A stretch of DNA of 64,000 nt from Saprospiraceae bacterium (GCA_016716335.1 JADJWN010000001.1:32860-96859); one strand, 5' to 3'; positions 31,224 to 42,407 are shown, counted from the first letter of the stretch. Translations and numbers: made by a program. The notes: a model not told the origin generated them from the letters alone.

Positions 31224-32480
31224 TTAATGCTCTGCGGGCACTTCATCCAGAACAGGACAAAGCACCTGAGTCTGTAATAAATCGTCAAAATTTTCTCTTC
31301 GTCTGATCAGATAATCCTTCCCCTCATAAATCATTACTTCAGCCGGTCTGTATCTGGAATTATAGTTGGAAGCCATCGTCATGCAATAGGCACCGGCATT
31401 GTAAAAAGCGAGTATGTCTCCTTCGCTGATTTCCGTAAGCTTACGGTTTACACCGAAAGTATCCGTTTCGCAGATGTAACCGACTACGGTGTATATTCTG
31501 GATCTTCCTTCGGTTTTGGATACGTTGACTATCTTATGGTAAGCGTCATAAAGCATGGGGCGAATCAGGTGGTTGAGTCCGGAATCGACTCCTGCAAAAA
31601 CCGTGGAAGTGGTCTGCTTGATGACATTTACTCTGACCAGAAAAGTTCCGGCCTGACTAACCAGAAATTTGCCCGGTTCAAACATCAGGGTGAGCTCTCT
31701 GCCATACTCTGTACAGAAATCCCTGAATCTTGCAGTGATTTTCTCCCCCAATTCCTCAATGTCTGTTTCTATGTCCTCCTCTTTGTAGGGCACCTTAAAG
31801 CCGCTGCCAAAATCCATGTATTCAAGGTCCCTGAATTCTTTGGCTATCTGAAACAATATCTCGGCACCCTGGAGGAAAACGTCAATATCCAGTATATCTG
31901 ATCCGGTATGCATATGGATACCTTCGATTTTCATATTATTGGCTTTGACAATCCTGTGTATATGCGGGGTCTGATGAAAGGAGATGCCGAATTTGGAATC
32001 AATGTGGCCCACACTTATTTTGCTGTTGCCACCAGCCATGATGTGCGGATTGATCCGGATACAGACAGGATAATCCGGGTATTCATGACCAAACTGTTCA
32101 AGTATGGATAGATTGTCAATATTGATTCTTACTCCGTATTTTACAGCCAGTGAAATTTCTTCCAGTGATACACAATTGGGAGTGTAGATAATCTCCGATG
32201 GATCAAAACCTGCAAGCAAGCCCAGCCTGACTTCCTGAATGGATACAGTATCCAAACCTGCACCCAACTGTTTCATATACTTCAGGATATTAACATTGTT
32301 CAATGCCTTACATGCGTAATTGATTTTGAGTTTTTCAAGACTGAAAGCATTACGCATTCTGAGAAATTGATTTTTGATGACGGAGCATTCGTACACGTAC
32401 AAGGGACAATCATATTTCTCCACTAACTGCTGAGGCGTAATGCCTCCTTCAAATTCATATCTGTTTCCTACCAGTTGCAA
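31224..32480 (-). CDS. lysA: Diaminopimelate decarboxylase
   Basis: 418 residues. PLP enzyme making lysine from meso-diaminopimelate. The PLP lysine is in NYACKALNN near residue 55. The barrel shows HMHTGSDILD and DFGSGFKVPY, and the active-site cysteine/glutamate region reads GYICETDTFGVNRKL. The length and motif order match LysA rather than an ornithine or arginine decarboxylase. It begins the minus-strand run lysA, phosphatase, valS, antiporter. Confidence 0.92.
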   Translation of the reverse strand: MQLVGNRYEFEGGITPQQLVEKYDCPLYVYECSVIKNQFLRMRNAFSLEKLKINYACKALNNVNILKYMKQLGAGLDTVSIQEVRLGLLAGFDPSEIIYTPNCVSLEEISLAVKYGVRINIDNLSILEQFGHEYPDYPVCIRINPHIMAGGNSKISVGHIDSKFGISFHQTPHIHRIVKANNMKIEGIHMHTGSDILDIDVFLQGAEILFQIAKEFRDLEYMDFGSGFKVPYKEEDIETDIEELGEKITARFRDFCTEYGRELTLMFEPGKFLVSQAGTFLVRVNVIKQTTSTVFAGVDSGLNHLIRPMLYDAYHKIVNVSKTEGRSRIYTVVGYICETDTFGVNRKLTEISEGDILAFYNAGAYCMTMASNYNSRYRPAEVMIYEGKDYLIRRRENFDDLLQTQVLCPVLDEVPAEH

Positions 32481-32506
32481 AATCAGGATTTTTTTAAAAA
32501 CGGGGA

Positions 32507-32514
32507 CAAAGTTA
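32507..32514 (-). promoter_or_regulatory. Candidate -7 element (TAACTTTG) for lysA
   Basis: The minus-strand TAACTTTG fits TAnnTTTG and lies 27 nt before the lysA start codon. The same octamer occurs in front of the SMP-30 gene (33638-33645). Confidence 0.45.
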
Positions 32515-32571
32515 GTGATAAAAGCTAAAAGCGGAAAGTTTTGTATTAATACGGCCGTAACCTGTGGGTTA

Positions 32572-33618
32572 TTATTTTCTAAGTCTGACCCGCATCAGAA
32601 AATCATCTGCGGTCATGTACAGATAATTTTCTTCGGCATCAAATGCACAGTTGGCGGTCGCCTGCCCTGTGTCAATGGTGCCCAGATGTCTTCCATCAGG
32701 ATGTATGACCAAAACACCACCCGGCCCGGTAGCAAAAAGAAGGCCGCTGCTGTGTACTTTCAGACCATCGGGCAATCCCTTTTTTGAAGCCACATCTTCG
32801 GTTTTGTCCAATAAGACCTTTTTGGATACAGGATTGTAAAAATCATCCAGTGTATATTCCATCCATATGGCCCGTGCGGGGTCTGAGTTGGCTATATAAA
32901 GCTTCTTTTCGTCTCCTGACAATGCCACACCATTGGGTCTAGTCAGCTCTGCGTCAATGAGTAACACCGAGCCGTTGGACATCAGTCTGTACACTCCGTT
33001 AAATTCCATCTCCCTGGCCGGATCATCGTCCTGACCCGGAAGCCCATAAGGTGGGTCAGTGAAAAATATATCGCCTCCGGAGCTTATACACAGGTCGTTG
33101 GGACTATTGAATTTTTTCCCATTGTAATTTGTGGCAAGAGGGAAATAATCTGCTTTTGGATGATTCAGGTCCGCCTTCATTTTTGCCACGCTACGATCAC
33201 CATGCTGACAAATTATAAGATTGCCGTCATTATCCAATGCCAGTCCGTTGGAGCCTTCCGCCCTCACTGAGGAAGGGCCGGTATATCCGGCAGGTTTGAG
33301 ATATTCAGCTATACCAGACTGTTCTTCCCAAACATAGATGACATTTTCGGGTACATCAGAAAACAGGAGTTTTTTCTGTTCAGGCAGCCAAAGCGGACCT
33401 TCTGACCAGTTGAATCCCTGGCCGATGATTTCTATTGGCGAAGCAGTATCCAATACGCTCAATAAGAGGCTGTCATACATGATTACCCTACCTGTGGTGG
33501 CATATGGCGGGAACAGTGAATGATCTGTTGCTGCATGTTCTTTGCATGAGCTTATACCAAAGATTAACAGGAAAAGCCACACTAAAATACCAGGAAAGGC
33601 AAGTCTGAAAGTACCCAT
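32572..33618 (-). CDS. SMP-30/gluconolactonase family protein, probable lipoprotein
   Basis: 348 residues. The N-terminal hydrophobic stretch ends in LIFGISSCKE, a lipobox. The beta-propeller has family features: GFNWSEGPLWLPEQKKLLFSDV, SNGLALDNDGNLIICQHGDRSV, NSPNDLCISSGGDIFFTDPPYG and RPNGVALSGDEKKLYIAN, containing the metal-binding Glu, Asn and Asp. Members hydrolyse sugar lactones or related esters. The exact substrate is unknown. Location is probably periplasmic or on the surface. Confidence 0.85.
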   Translation of the reverse strand: MGTFRLAFPGILVWLFLLIFGISSCKEHAATDHSLFPPYATTGRVIMYDSLLLSVLDTASPIEIIGQGFNWSEGPLWLPEQKKLLFSDVPENVIYVWEEQSGIAEYLKPAGYTGPSSVRAEGSNGLALDNDGNLIICQHGDRSVAKMKADLNHPKADYFPLATNYNGKKFNSPNDLCISSGGDIFFTDPPYGLPGQDDDPAREMEFNGVYRLMSNGSVLLIDAELTRPNGVALSGDEKKLYIANSDPARAIWMEYTLDDFYNPVSKKVLLDKTEDVASKKGLPDGLKVHSSGLLFATGPGGVLVIHPDGRHLGTIDTGQATANCAFDAEENYLYMTADDFLMRVRLRK

Positions 33619-33637
33619 ACACTACGAATTTGTGCAT

Positions 33638-33645
33638 CAAAGTTA
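33638..33645 (-). promoter_or_regulatory. Candidate -7 element (TAACTTTG) for the SMP-30 gene
   Basis: The minus-strand TAACTTTG is 20 nt before the start codon and identical to the lysA element. Confidence 0.45.
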
Positions 33646-33782
33646 ACATTCTCATGAAAGTATGGGATTAATTTGGCAGAACTTTGATATGCCATGAGAA
33701 AGGGATTACCACATTTTTTGATTTAAAGGCAGGATTGCAGACCTTTTTTCAATTTGATTGTTATGCTCTAAAATATTGGAGA

Positions 33783-35604
33783 ATGAGCTATGCATCCATG
33801 CGGGAAGTGATCAATGATCTGGAAAAACACCAGATGCTTTTGCGGATAAAGGAAGAAGTAGATCCTGATCTTGAAATGGCAGAAATACACAGGCAGGTAT
33901 TTGACCGGAAAGGTCCGGCTATCCTGTTTGAAAAAGTAAAAGGCAGTCCATTTCAGGCTGTGAGCAATATTTACGGCACCTTTGAAAGGACGGAGTTTTT
34001 ATTCAGGCACACCATAGATAAAGTAAAGAAAGTCATAGAGTTGAAGGCTGATCCTTCAAGAGTACTTAAAAGTCCTTTCAAATATCTCTCCGCACCTTTT
34101 ACGGCTCTGACGGCACTACCCATGAAAAGTTGGGTCCGACCTCCATCTATGTATGGTACCACTACCATAGACCGGCTACCCTTAGTCAAATCCTGGCCTA
34201 TGGATGGCGGAGCTTTTGTGACTTTACCTCAGGTCTTTACCCTGCCGCCGGGATCGGACAATATCATGCAGTCCAATCTGGGAATGTACAGGATCCAACT
34301 TACAGGAAACCAATACGTGACCAATCAGGAAATCGGAATGCACTATCAGCTGCACAGAGGTATTGGTGTCCATCATCAGATGTACAACGAGTCAGAACTG
34401 CCATTCAAAGTATCCATTTTTACAGGTGGACTCGCATCTCATGCATTTGCAGCCATAATGCCTATGCCGGAAGGAATCAGTGAGCTGACTTTTGCCGGTA
34501 TGCTGGCAGGGAGGAGATTCAGATACTTCAGGGATGATATGGGTCATATCATCTCGGGGGATGCTGATTTTGTCATAACCGGCACCATAGAAAAAAACCG
34601 GAAACTTCCGGAGGGACCGTTTGGTGACCATTTGGGATACTACAGTCTTACTCACGATTTTCCTGTGGTCAAAGTGGACAGAGTGTACCATCGTAAAGAC
34701 GCAATCTGGCACTTTACCGTGGTGGGAAGGCCACCCCAGGAAGACAGCAGTTTCGGCTACCTGATCCATAAGCTGGTGGAAGAACTCACTCCTGTGGAAT
34801 TTCCCGGATTGACGGGACTGCATGCCGTAGATGCTGCAGGTGTTCATCCTTTATTGCTGGCTACGGGTAAGGAAAGATATATGCCATTCAGAGAGCCCAG
34901 GCCCGAAGAAATCCTGACCATCGGCAACCGGATACTGGGTTCAGGTCAGACCTCATTGGCAAAATACCTGTGGATAGCTGCGGATGAAGGGGATCCGAGA
35001 CCTGATGTACATCACATAGACCATTTTTTTACACATGTACTGGAAAGAGTGGACTGGCGCAGAGATCTGCACTTCCAGACACAGACCACGATAGACACGC
35101 TGGATTATTCGGGTGACGGCTGGAACAGCGGCTCCAAAGTAATGATAGCCTGCCGGGGGCCTGTTTTGAGAAGCTTAGGCACAAAGGTGCCTGAACTTCA
35201 ATGGCCCATCATGGTAAAATCAGTGAAAGCAGGATTACCCGGTGTGTTGTGTGTCCAAATCAATCAGTTCAAGGATTACACGGATGATTCAGCACTTGTA
35301 GAGCAATTGGCAAGTGAGTTGAAAAATCTCCCATTAGCCTCATTTCCCCTGATAGTCCTGTGTGATGACCCGGATTTTACCACAGCTACCATCCATAATT
35401 TTGTGTGGGTGACCTTCACCCGCAGCAATCCCTCCCATGATATATACGGTGTGGACAGTTTTACGAAATTCAAGCATTGGGGTTGTAATGGACCATTAAT
35501 CATTGATGCCAGAAAAAAGCCTCATCATGCCCCCTGAATTGGTACCTGATCCGCTGATTCAGAACAAGGTGTCGGATTTGCTCAGAAAATATAAGTGGCA
35601 GTGA
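33783..35604 (+). CDS. UbiD family decarboxylase (one frameshift near the end)
   Basis: About 607 residues. Start chosen at ATG 33783 (MSYASMREVINDL), since UbiD proteins begin this way; the frame is open further up to 33684. The family uses prenylated FMN to decarboxylate aromatic or alpha,beta-unsaturated acids. Visible: GPAILFEKVKG, the metal/prFMN region MHYQLHRGIGVHHQMYNE, GGLASHAFAAIMPMPEG, and LPEGPFGDHLGYYS with the catalytic Glu. The first frame stops at 35537 after KKPHHAP. One C too many in C5 at 35530-35534 hides the normal tail PELVPDPLIQNKVSDLL, ending at 35604. A role in quinone synthesis is possible; no UbiX is seen here. Confidence 0.88.
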
Positions 35605-35644
35605 GTTTCAGACCGATGCATTTATATCATCTCACAGTGCTTTA

Positions 35645-38600
35645 TCAATACACCAGCGTGATACTGCCTTTATATACCGCATCTTTGATTACTCGCGGAC
35701 CGGAGGCATCCAGTCTGCATAAATACACAAAGACACCTGTGGAGACCTCCGTGTTTTTGAAGGTACCATCCCAGGGTCTGTCGATGCTGTCGGTATAATA
35801 CACCAGATTGCCAAAGCGGTCGAATACGCTCAGTTGAAAGGACTGAACGGTAAAGTCTTTATTGATCACAGGGCCAAAAAATGCATTGCCTGATGCAGAA
35901 TTGGGCTTGAAAATATTGGGAAACACCAGGATTTCATCAGCACAATTGAGCAAACTCACATTGACAGTATCTCTTGCCGTACAGCCCCCTACCATGACCT
36001 GTACCGAATATTCACCGGAAGTGGTAAGTGGTAGAGACGGTAAAGTAGATCCGTCATTCCACAGAATGCTGTCAAAACTTTGCCCGCCAACATTCAGAGT
36101 CGGGTTATCATTCAGGCAGGCTTCAAAATCCGGACCCAGGTCAAGAGTAGGCAAGGGTTTTTCGATGACATTCAGTACTGCTGCTCTGGTGCAGCTACCC
36201 AGTATGGCTCTGTACTGATACATGCCCGGCATGTTAAAAGTCCTGTTGGGAGGTCCGGGTTGGTCATTCCAGATGAAGGTATCGAAATTGCCGAAAGGCA
36301 TTGCCTGAATGCTTTCGCCTTTACAATAACGCAGTTCCGGCTCCAGCACCACAGTGGGTAATGGGGCAACCGACACATTTACGGTATCCGATTGGGTGCA
36401 ATTGCCTTTGCCAACCGTTACAGAATAATTTCCGGCCTGCGTGACATTTATACTGTTTTGAGTACTACCGGTATTCCACCTGTAATCCAGATCACCCTGG
36501 ACAACACTTAATACGATACGCTCTCCTTCGCATATCGTTGTATCCCTTCCGAGATCAGGTTTTGGGACAGTGATAAACTGTACTTTAATTTCATCTTCAA
36601 AAGTACAACCGTTAAGCACAGCTGTGGCTGAAAAGTTCCCTGATGACGATACTACAGTTTGAGAACCCAAAGTGCTGTCAAACCAGGATATAGTCGCTCC
36701 CGGTATATTAACTGTTAAAAGCAGAATTTCGCCCTCACAGAGTGTAGTGTCATTGCCCAGACTGAAAGCGGGCAGTGGCCTTAATGTCAGATTGAGTGTA
36801 TCGGCATAGGAGCAGCCATTTCTTGTTACCACAGCCGAATACATACCTGCCCGGTCAGTGGTGTAATTCTGTGCCGTACTGCCATCCTGCCAGACTGCAC
36901 TGATACCCGTCAGACCTGTGGAGAAGGTAATGGTCTGACCTTCACATATTGAAGTGTCTCTGCCAAGGCTGAACACCGGAATTGGATTGAATGTCACCAC
37001 CACGGTGTCTCTGATGATACAGGGGCCGTCATTGATCTGTACAGAATAGGTGCCGGAAGTGGTGGCGGTGATTTGATTTTGAGTGCTGCCGGTATTCCAA
37101 AGAATTGTACCACCGGGATAAGTGGCTGTAAGTACAATGGCATCACCCTCACATCCGGTACGGTCGGGGCCTAAGGAAAATGCATTGGTCTGCACAAAGG
37201 TCACCCTAATGGTATCCCTGAATGTACAGCCCTGAGAGGTCATATTAACGGCATATTGGCCGGATTGACTGACTGTGATCTGATCGGCTGAACTTCCGGT
37301 ACTCCACTGAATAGTACTGCCAGCAGGTCTGACCATAGGGTTGATAGTGAATTGAGCTGCATTACAGAGCGTCGTGTCATTGGGCAATAAAGCACCGGGA
37401 TTGTCAGCATTCAGAATGCGTATGGTATCAATCACGATACAATTATTGCCAAAAGTAACTGTTACGGCATAGGTACCTGCTGCACTTACTGTTATACCCG
37501 GAGAGGTACTGCCTGTACTCCAGAGGTAAGTCTCCTCTGATGTAAAATTGTTGGCATCCAGCACGATGGAAGGTAACTCCGGACACAGGAATTTATCCGG
37601 CCCAAGAAAACCGACAGTGGCATCAATGGAAGTGACACCGGGAAATATCCAGTTTTCGTTGCTCATAGCTATATTGGTACTGTACGGACCTGCATTGAAA
37701 GTGGCCCCTCCTACCCCACGCATATCCTGCATCTGGACGAAGTCTGCATCTACCACAGCAATGGCCGGCATCTGAATGACAGATTTCTGATTGGATATGG
37801 AAGCTCGTACGCTTATGGGGTTGCAATTGTTACCCCGGGCTTTCAGATATCGGTTTATTACATGTGTACGGGTGGATTGGAATACATAGGATTTGCCTGC
37901 CGTCAAAATCAAAGTATCGGCAGTAAGCCTGCCTTCTACAGCAAATCTCTGACTTTCAAAGTTGCCGTTGCCGGTGAGTATCATTTTTCTCACATTGACA
38001 TTTCCGTAAGTCAATACATTGAACTGCTGATTTCTGACACCTTCCATGGTACCGAAACGACAGTCTGATGACCTTATCTCCATGCCGCTGATGTTATTGT
38101 CCAGAATGATGTAAGAAGAATCTGCATGTACCACCGCATGGTTTTGTACTGTGAGCGCCTCATTATACTGGAGACTTCTGCCATGGATACTGATGGTGGA
38201 ATTGCGGAAAAATACCTCCGGCCTGATTTGCGGTATGCCATTGCCCAAAAAGCAGATGTCACGAATGTCCATCAGCTGCCCGTTGCTGTCAAAAGTACCT
38301 TCAAACACACTGAAACCGAACACTCTTAAGGGAGTAAGTGCCGTGACCTTTCTGCCGGATTTTACATACAGGTAAATCAGCTCATTACCCGGAATTGCAA
38401 TAGTCTGATCCTGCCGCTCACCTGCCATTACCAGAAAAGATACATTGCTTTCAACAGGATAATTCAGGCGGTAGTCCCCATGAACATTCATCTGTCTGAT
38501 GCGTATGGAAAACGAAGTCAGACCGGCTTTATTGAATAAAAAATTGCGGCAGAAAGCGGTTGGAAGATTGACATTACCACCATCTATATAGCCGGTCGTT

Positions 38601-41023
38601 GTATTGAATGAATTGGCGTCAATAATTACATCATCAAGCTCTGTGGGAATACACTGGCCACCCGGCCCTCCGGAGGTCAGTGACCAATGCTGCGGGTCAA
38701 ACCATGAACCACTGTTACCAACCCAATACAACACCCTGGAATTACGGTCCTGTACTATTGTGAATCCCGTATTGCCACCTCTGTCTATACTGCCTGTAGC
38801 CGTCACCGGGATCATTCCGGTAGCAGTGATATTTTTGAGGGAAACGCCGGTCAGGGACTGTGCAGTACGAAACTCTATTTTGGGTTTGTCTTCCCTGGCT
38901 ATGTAATAGGCTGTATTGATGGATACAATTCCGTTGCAGTTGGCATTGGTCTCCAATCTTTCGAGACTTATTTCTGTACCATGCTGGATGATGTATTCAT
39001 TTCCACCTTCAAGTGTCAGCACCTGCATCCTGAAATCTCCGGCAATATATCCCTCACCCTTGAAGGAGACATTGTTGAAGTGATAGGTGACCGGAGGAAA
39101 TACCGTTGAGGAAGCATAGAAGTTGCCTTGAAAATTTTCATAACTCACATCATAAAACCGCAATGATGTGGCTCCGTATATATTGAAAACCCCTGTACCA
39201 CCCAATCCGAATATGATATGCGATGTACCGGCATCCAATGTTAGGTTGTCGGAAAGCATATAAAATTCTCCGGCTCTGAAATTGCGGTCTCTGATATATA
39301 TCTGCGAATTATTCAACAGCAGGGTTCGGGCAGTAGCCGACTCAGAGATAAAACGGTTGAGATCCAGATTATACCCTCCCGTATTAAAACCACCGGCCAT
39401 AAAACTTACCAGCCTCTGGACAAAAAGAGGGTTGGACAAAGTCCAGTTTCCTGTGGAATTGTTCAGGAAAAGCGCATTTCTGATTTGTATTCCGTTGGTA
39501 TTAATAGTAAAGTTTCCGGAACCGACCATGTGTATTTCACCCATGAAATTATTGTTCATGGTATTGGCTAATGTGAGATTACCATTGATAAAGATTCTTT
39601 CATCCTCCGCACCTGTGATACCCGAGCCGTTCACCACGTTCATCCAGTTCATATCCCTGCAATAAGCGATATTCGTACCGATGGACACAAACTGATTAGC
39701 AGCGGTAAAGGAATTTGTATCAAAGATGACATTGTCTGCAAGAGTAGGTAAACAGCCGGATGGAGCCCCTCCGCTTGTAAGCGACCAATTGGAGGGATTA
39801 TGCCAGTTGCCGTTGCGACCGATCCAGTAAAAATTTTCGCTGGATTTTTCTGTAATGTTCCAGCCCGGGTTATTGCCCAGATTGATGGAGTTTTGGGCTA
39901 CTGATCCGGGACCGTTAGCCTGTATATCCCTGAGAATCAGGAATGAAGCAGTAAATGCATTGTTAAAATTGAGTCTGGCCGTACTGCCTGCCGGGTTGCC
40001 CAGCATATTGATCAGATTGGCACAGTCGCCGTTTGCCTGCAATGCCGTAAAATTATATACTCCGCCGGACAAAAATTCATAGAGTTTGCCGGGGGATAAT
40101 ACCAGATTTGCTGCCCTTAGAGCGGTCTGTATATTGGCATCATGCCTGATGGTCAGGTCTCCGTTGATATTGATGGTACTACCAAAAAATTCATTGTACC
40201 AAACAGTGCGGCCCTGATTATTGGATATGGTCAGCGCCGGAAGATTCAGCGTACCATTGCCTGACATAAACAGGTGGGCAGTCTCATTATCAAGATCCAC
40301 AAGCCCATTGCCTGCTGATGAGGTCCAGTTGGTGGTATTGATTTTTAAGGTGTAAATATTCCCCGGATCACTTAGCCAGAAGGGATTGACGATATTGCCC
40401 ATACCCGTCAGATTTATGGCCGCATCTCTGAAGTTTACATTCCGGGGATTGGTATTGTCAGATATAAGATATCGGGCAGTAATCAAGGCAGCTCCAAAGT
40501 CCACCGTGCCCCTTACAATTTCGATTCTGTCAACCACGGTCAACCTGTTCTGAAATGTCCAGCTCCCAGTACCTTCAATTCTGAAATTCTGTGCGGCATT
40601 GTGGGCAATAAAATTGATGGTATTGCCGGTATCCGAAGAAGCCAGGACTATATCTCCTCTGAAATCAAAGGTCATAGATGCGGACAATTGGATACTCCCA
40701 TAGACATTCAGTACTATACCGGACATTGCCCGGAAAGTCGGATTGAAACTCAGATTGGTGAATGTAAAGTTTCGGCAAAAGGCGATACCATTGTTTATGG
40801 TGACGATCTGACCCGGGCCTGTGAAGGAATTCTGGTCAAAAATCACATTGTCATTAGCCGTGGGTGTCTGGGAATAAGTGACTGAACCGCCGGATGATGT
40901 AGCCCAATGCGAAATCTCGGACCAGTCTCCACTTCCACCAATCCAGTAATAATCTGCTGAGAAACACGGGGTCAGACTCAAAATACTCAAAAACCCAAAT
41001 ACAGTGAACAACCTTGAAAGCAT
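35645..41023 (-). CDS. Giant T9SS-secreted protein with type B (gliding-motility-associated) C-terminus
   Basis: 1,792 residues. After a signal peptide (LSLTPCFSADYYWIGGSG) there are three large modules, each opening with an aromatic block: YYWIGGSGDWSEISHWA (about residue 26), FYWIGRNGNWHNPSNWS (about 396) and YWVGNSGSWFDPQHWS (about 763). Each is followed by a beta-helix-like run rich in NNS/NLT. Eight Ig-like CHU-type repeats then follow (about 1145-1690; FSLGxDTTxCEGE ... LWNTGSTQ ... CTxxDTVxV). The end is a type B sorting domain: FPNIFKPNSASGNAFFGPV, LSVFDRFGNLVYYTD, WDGTFKNTEVSTGVFVYLC. Such proteins are exported by the type IX system and linked to the cell surface. An adhesin role is inferred. 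Confidence 0.88.
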   Translation of the reverse strand: MLSRLFTVFGFLSILSLTPCFSADYYWIGGSGDWSEISHWATSSGGSVTYSQTPTANDNVIFDQNSFTGPGQIVTINNGIAFCRNFTFTNLSFNPTFRAMSGIVLNVYGSIQLSASMTFDFRGDIVLASSDTGNTINFIAHNAAQNFRIEGTGSWTFQNRLTVVDRIEIVRGTVDFGAALITARYLISDNTNPRNVNFRDAAINLTGMGNIVNPFWLSDPGNIYTLKINTTNWTSSAGNGLVDLDNETAHLFMSGNGTLNLPALTISNNQGRTVWYNEFFGSTININGDLTIRHDANIQTALRAANLVLSPGKLYEFLSGGVYNFTALQANGDCANLINMLGNPAGSTARLNFNNAFTASFLILRDIQANGPGSVAQNSINLGNNPGWNITEKSSENFYWIGRNGNWHNPSNWSLTSGGAPSGCLPTLADNVIFDTNSFTAANQFVSIGTNIAYCRDMNWMNVVNGSGITGAEDERIFINGNLTLANTMNNNFMGEIHMVGSGNFTINTNGIQIRNALFLNNSTGNWTLSNPLFVQRLVSFMAGGFNTGGYNLDLNRFISESATARTLLLNNSQIYIRDRNFRAGEFYMLSDNLTLDAGTSHIIFGLGGTGVFNIYGATSLRFYDVSYENFQGNFYASSTVFPPVTYHFNNVSFKGEGYIAGDFRMQVLTLEGGNEYIIQHGTEISLERLETNANCNGIVSINTAYYIAREDKPKIEFRTAQSLTGVSLKNITATGMIPVTATGSIDRGGNTGFTIVQDRNSRVLYWVGNSGSWFDPQHWSLTSGGPGGQCIPTELDDVIIDANSFNTTTGYIDGGNVNLPTAFCRNFLFNKAGLTSFSIRIRQMNVHGDYRLNYPVESNVSFLVMAGERQDQTIAIPGNELIYLYVKSGRKVTALTPLRVFGFSVFEGTFDSNGQLMDIRDICFLGNGIPQIRPEVFFRNSTISIHGRSLQYNEALTVQNHAVVHADSSYIILDNNISGMEIRSSDCRFGTMEGVRNQQFNVLTYGNVNVRKMILTGNGNFESQRFAVEGRLTADTLILTAGKSYVFQSTRTHVINRYLKARGNNCNPISVRASISNQKSVIQMPAIAVVDADFVQMQDMRGVGGATFNAGPYSTNIAMSNENWIFPGVTSIDATVGFLGPDKFLCPELPSIVLDANNFTSEETYLWSTGSTSPGITVSAAGTYAVTVTFGNNCIVIDTIRILNADNPGALLPNDTTLCNAAQFTINPMVRPAGSTIQWSTGSSADQITVSQSGQYAVNMTSQGCTFRDTIRVTFVQTNAFSLGPDRTGCEGDAIVLTATYPGGTILWNTGSTQNQITATTSGTYSVQINDGPCIIRDTVVVTFNPIPVFSLGRDTSICEGQTITFSTGLTGISAVWQDGSTAQNYTTDRAGMYSAVVTRNGCSYADTLNLTLRPLPAFSLGNDTTLCEGEILLLTVNIPGATISWFDSTLGSQTVVSSSGNFSATAVLNGCTFEDEIKVQFITVPKPDLGRDTTICEGERIVLSVVQGDLDYRWNTGSTQNSINVTQAGNYSVTVGKGNCTQSDTVNVSVAPLPTVVLEPELRYCKGESIQAMPFGNFDTFIWNDQPGPPNRTFNMPGMYQYRAILGSCTRAAVLNVIEKPLPTLDLGPDFEACLNDNPTLNVGGQSFDSILWNDGSTLPSLPLTTSGEYSVQVMVGGCTARDTVNVSLLNCADEILVFPNIFKPNSASGNAFFGPVINKDFTVQSFQLSVFDRFGNLVYYTDSIDRPWDGTFKNTEVSTGVFVYLCRLDASGPRVIKDAVYKGSITLVY

Positions 41024-41221
41024 AGGAAGTATAATTTTATCATAGTTTCAAAATACGGTCTTTTGGCTAAAAAACGCCTCAAAATGAGTAAAATATCCGG
41101 AAAAACGAGTGGATTCCCTGATTATTTATCCGACAATGTCATGGGTAACCCCCACAAAACATCAGGCAGTTTACGGTGATGAGGGGTTGAATATCAGACA
41201 TGCATTTTCTGAATTCCTGTG

Positions 41222-41857
41222 TTATTTTGAGGTTTGCGTCTTTTTATACTCTTCATTAAGCGCTTTGATGACGTCTTCTGTGATATCGATGGTGGGTCGG
41301 CCATACATGACACTGCCGCCAGCCCCTTTCATCAAAACAAGGTCAAAACCCTTTTCATCTGCAATTTTGGCCAGATAATCATCAATTTTTTGCTGGAGAT
41401 CCTTTTGTGTTTTTCAGCTTTTTTTGTCCAGTTCCAATGCTGCATTATCTTTGCTTCATCAGTGCTTCTTCTTCCTTTCCGAGGTTTTGTTGCTGCAATG
41501 CATATTTTCCTCCAGTTTTTTGAGTTCTACGGGAGCGATAGTATTGGCTTTTTGCTGTATTTCGGCTACTTCCTGCTGAAACTTACCGATTCGTCTCTGG
41601 AAGGCTTCCAGTTTTCCTGCTAATGCTTTTTCGGCGGATTTTGCCTGCTCTTCCAGTTCTTTCTTTTTATCCAGATACAGGTCATACTTGGAAAGCAGGG
41701 TGTCAATATTAAGGAATACAATTCGGGGGGCAGCGGATTTGTCCTCAGAAGCCTGAGTGCCGGAGTTTGCAATCTCACCGGATGGTTGTTTGCAGGAGAT
41801 GAGGGTTACCGTAAGCACAAGCAACATTACAACAAAGGCAGATGATATATTTTTCAT
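41222..41857 (-). CDS. Skp/OmpH-like periplasmic chaperone, lipoprotein form (several frameshifts)
   Basis: The N-terminus carries a lipobox (LTVTLISCKQ), then the OmpH opening RIVFLNIDTLLSKYDLYLDKKKELEEQAKSAE and a long coiled coil. The first frame stops at 41459, but the family's remainder is present in other frames: ALQQQNLGKEEEALMKQR, DNAALELDKK, and KDLQQKIDDYLAKIADEKGF through DLVLMKGAGGSVMYGRPTID to KKTQTSK, stop at 41222. At least three single-base indels fall between about 41395 and 41510. Either sequence errors or a decayed gene; the full family ending favours errors. Skp-like proteins hold unfolded outer-membrane proteins. Confidence 0.75.
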
Positions 41858-41965
41858 TATTCTCGGTTAATTTTTCAAAATGAGGCACAAAAATAGGGAA
41901 ATTTGATGAATCCCAATAATTTTTACCATTGATGGGTGTGGCTTTCTTATCCCGCTGAGATTAAG

Positions 41966-41973
41966 TATCTTTG
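41966..41973 (+). promoter_or_regulatory. Candidate -7 element (TATCTTTG)
   Basis: TATCTTTG fits TAnnTTTG and is 20 nt before the DUF4199-like gene. The identical octamer precedes the Rrf2 gene at 59991. Confidence 0.45.
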
Positions 41974-41992
41974 ATTTTTAAAATTATGCCTT

Positions 41993-42406
41993 ATGTCAAA
42001 GGATTATTTAAAGCTCTCGATTGTGTCCGGCATCCTCATTTTTGTAGCCAGTTATGGCGCCTTGTATGCAGGATTGTATCTTATGCCCGATTTTTTCAGT
42101 GGATATATCAGTCCTGTGTTTAATTCGGATGACAGCCGTAATCTATTTTTTTACATGCATCCCTTTGTATTGAGTTTTGCACTTGCTTTTTTCTGGATCA
42201 GATTCAGGCAAATGCTAAATGGAAACAAATGGCTCAAAGGGATTGAGTTTGGGCTGCTGTATGCCCTGATTGCCCTGGTGCCGGTGATGTGGATTACCTA
42301 CAGTGCGGTGGACGTGTCTCTGAGTATGGTGCTCACCTGGCTTTTGTATGGTACTTTTCAGGCCTGTATTGCCGGTTTAGTTTTTTCATTTCTATCTGAA
42401 AGCTGA
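41993..42406 (+). CDS. Small integral membrane protein of unknown function
   Basis: 137 residues with four hydrophobic segments (about residues 8-31, 53-71, 83-100 and 107-133) separated by short polar loops, including WIRFRQMLNGNKWLKG. The layout resembles the DUF4199/DUF1761-like small membrane proteins of Bacteroidota, but I cannot name the family with certainty. It ends 1 nt before the convergent YceI gene stop. Confidence 0.6.
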   Translation: MSKDYLKLSIVSGILIFVASYGALYAGLYLMPDFFSGYISPVFNSDDSRNLFFYMHPFVLSFALAFFWIRFRQMLNGNKWLKGIEFGLLYALIALVPVMWITYSAVDVSLSMVLTWLLYGTFQACIAGLVFSFLSES

Positions 42407-42407
42407 T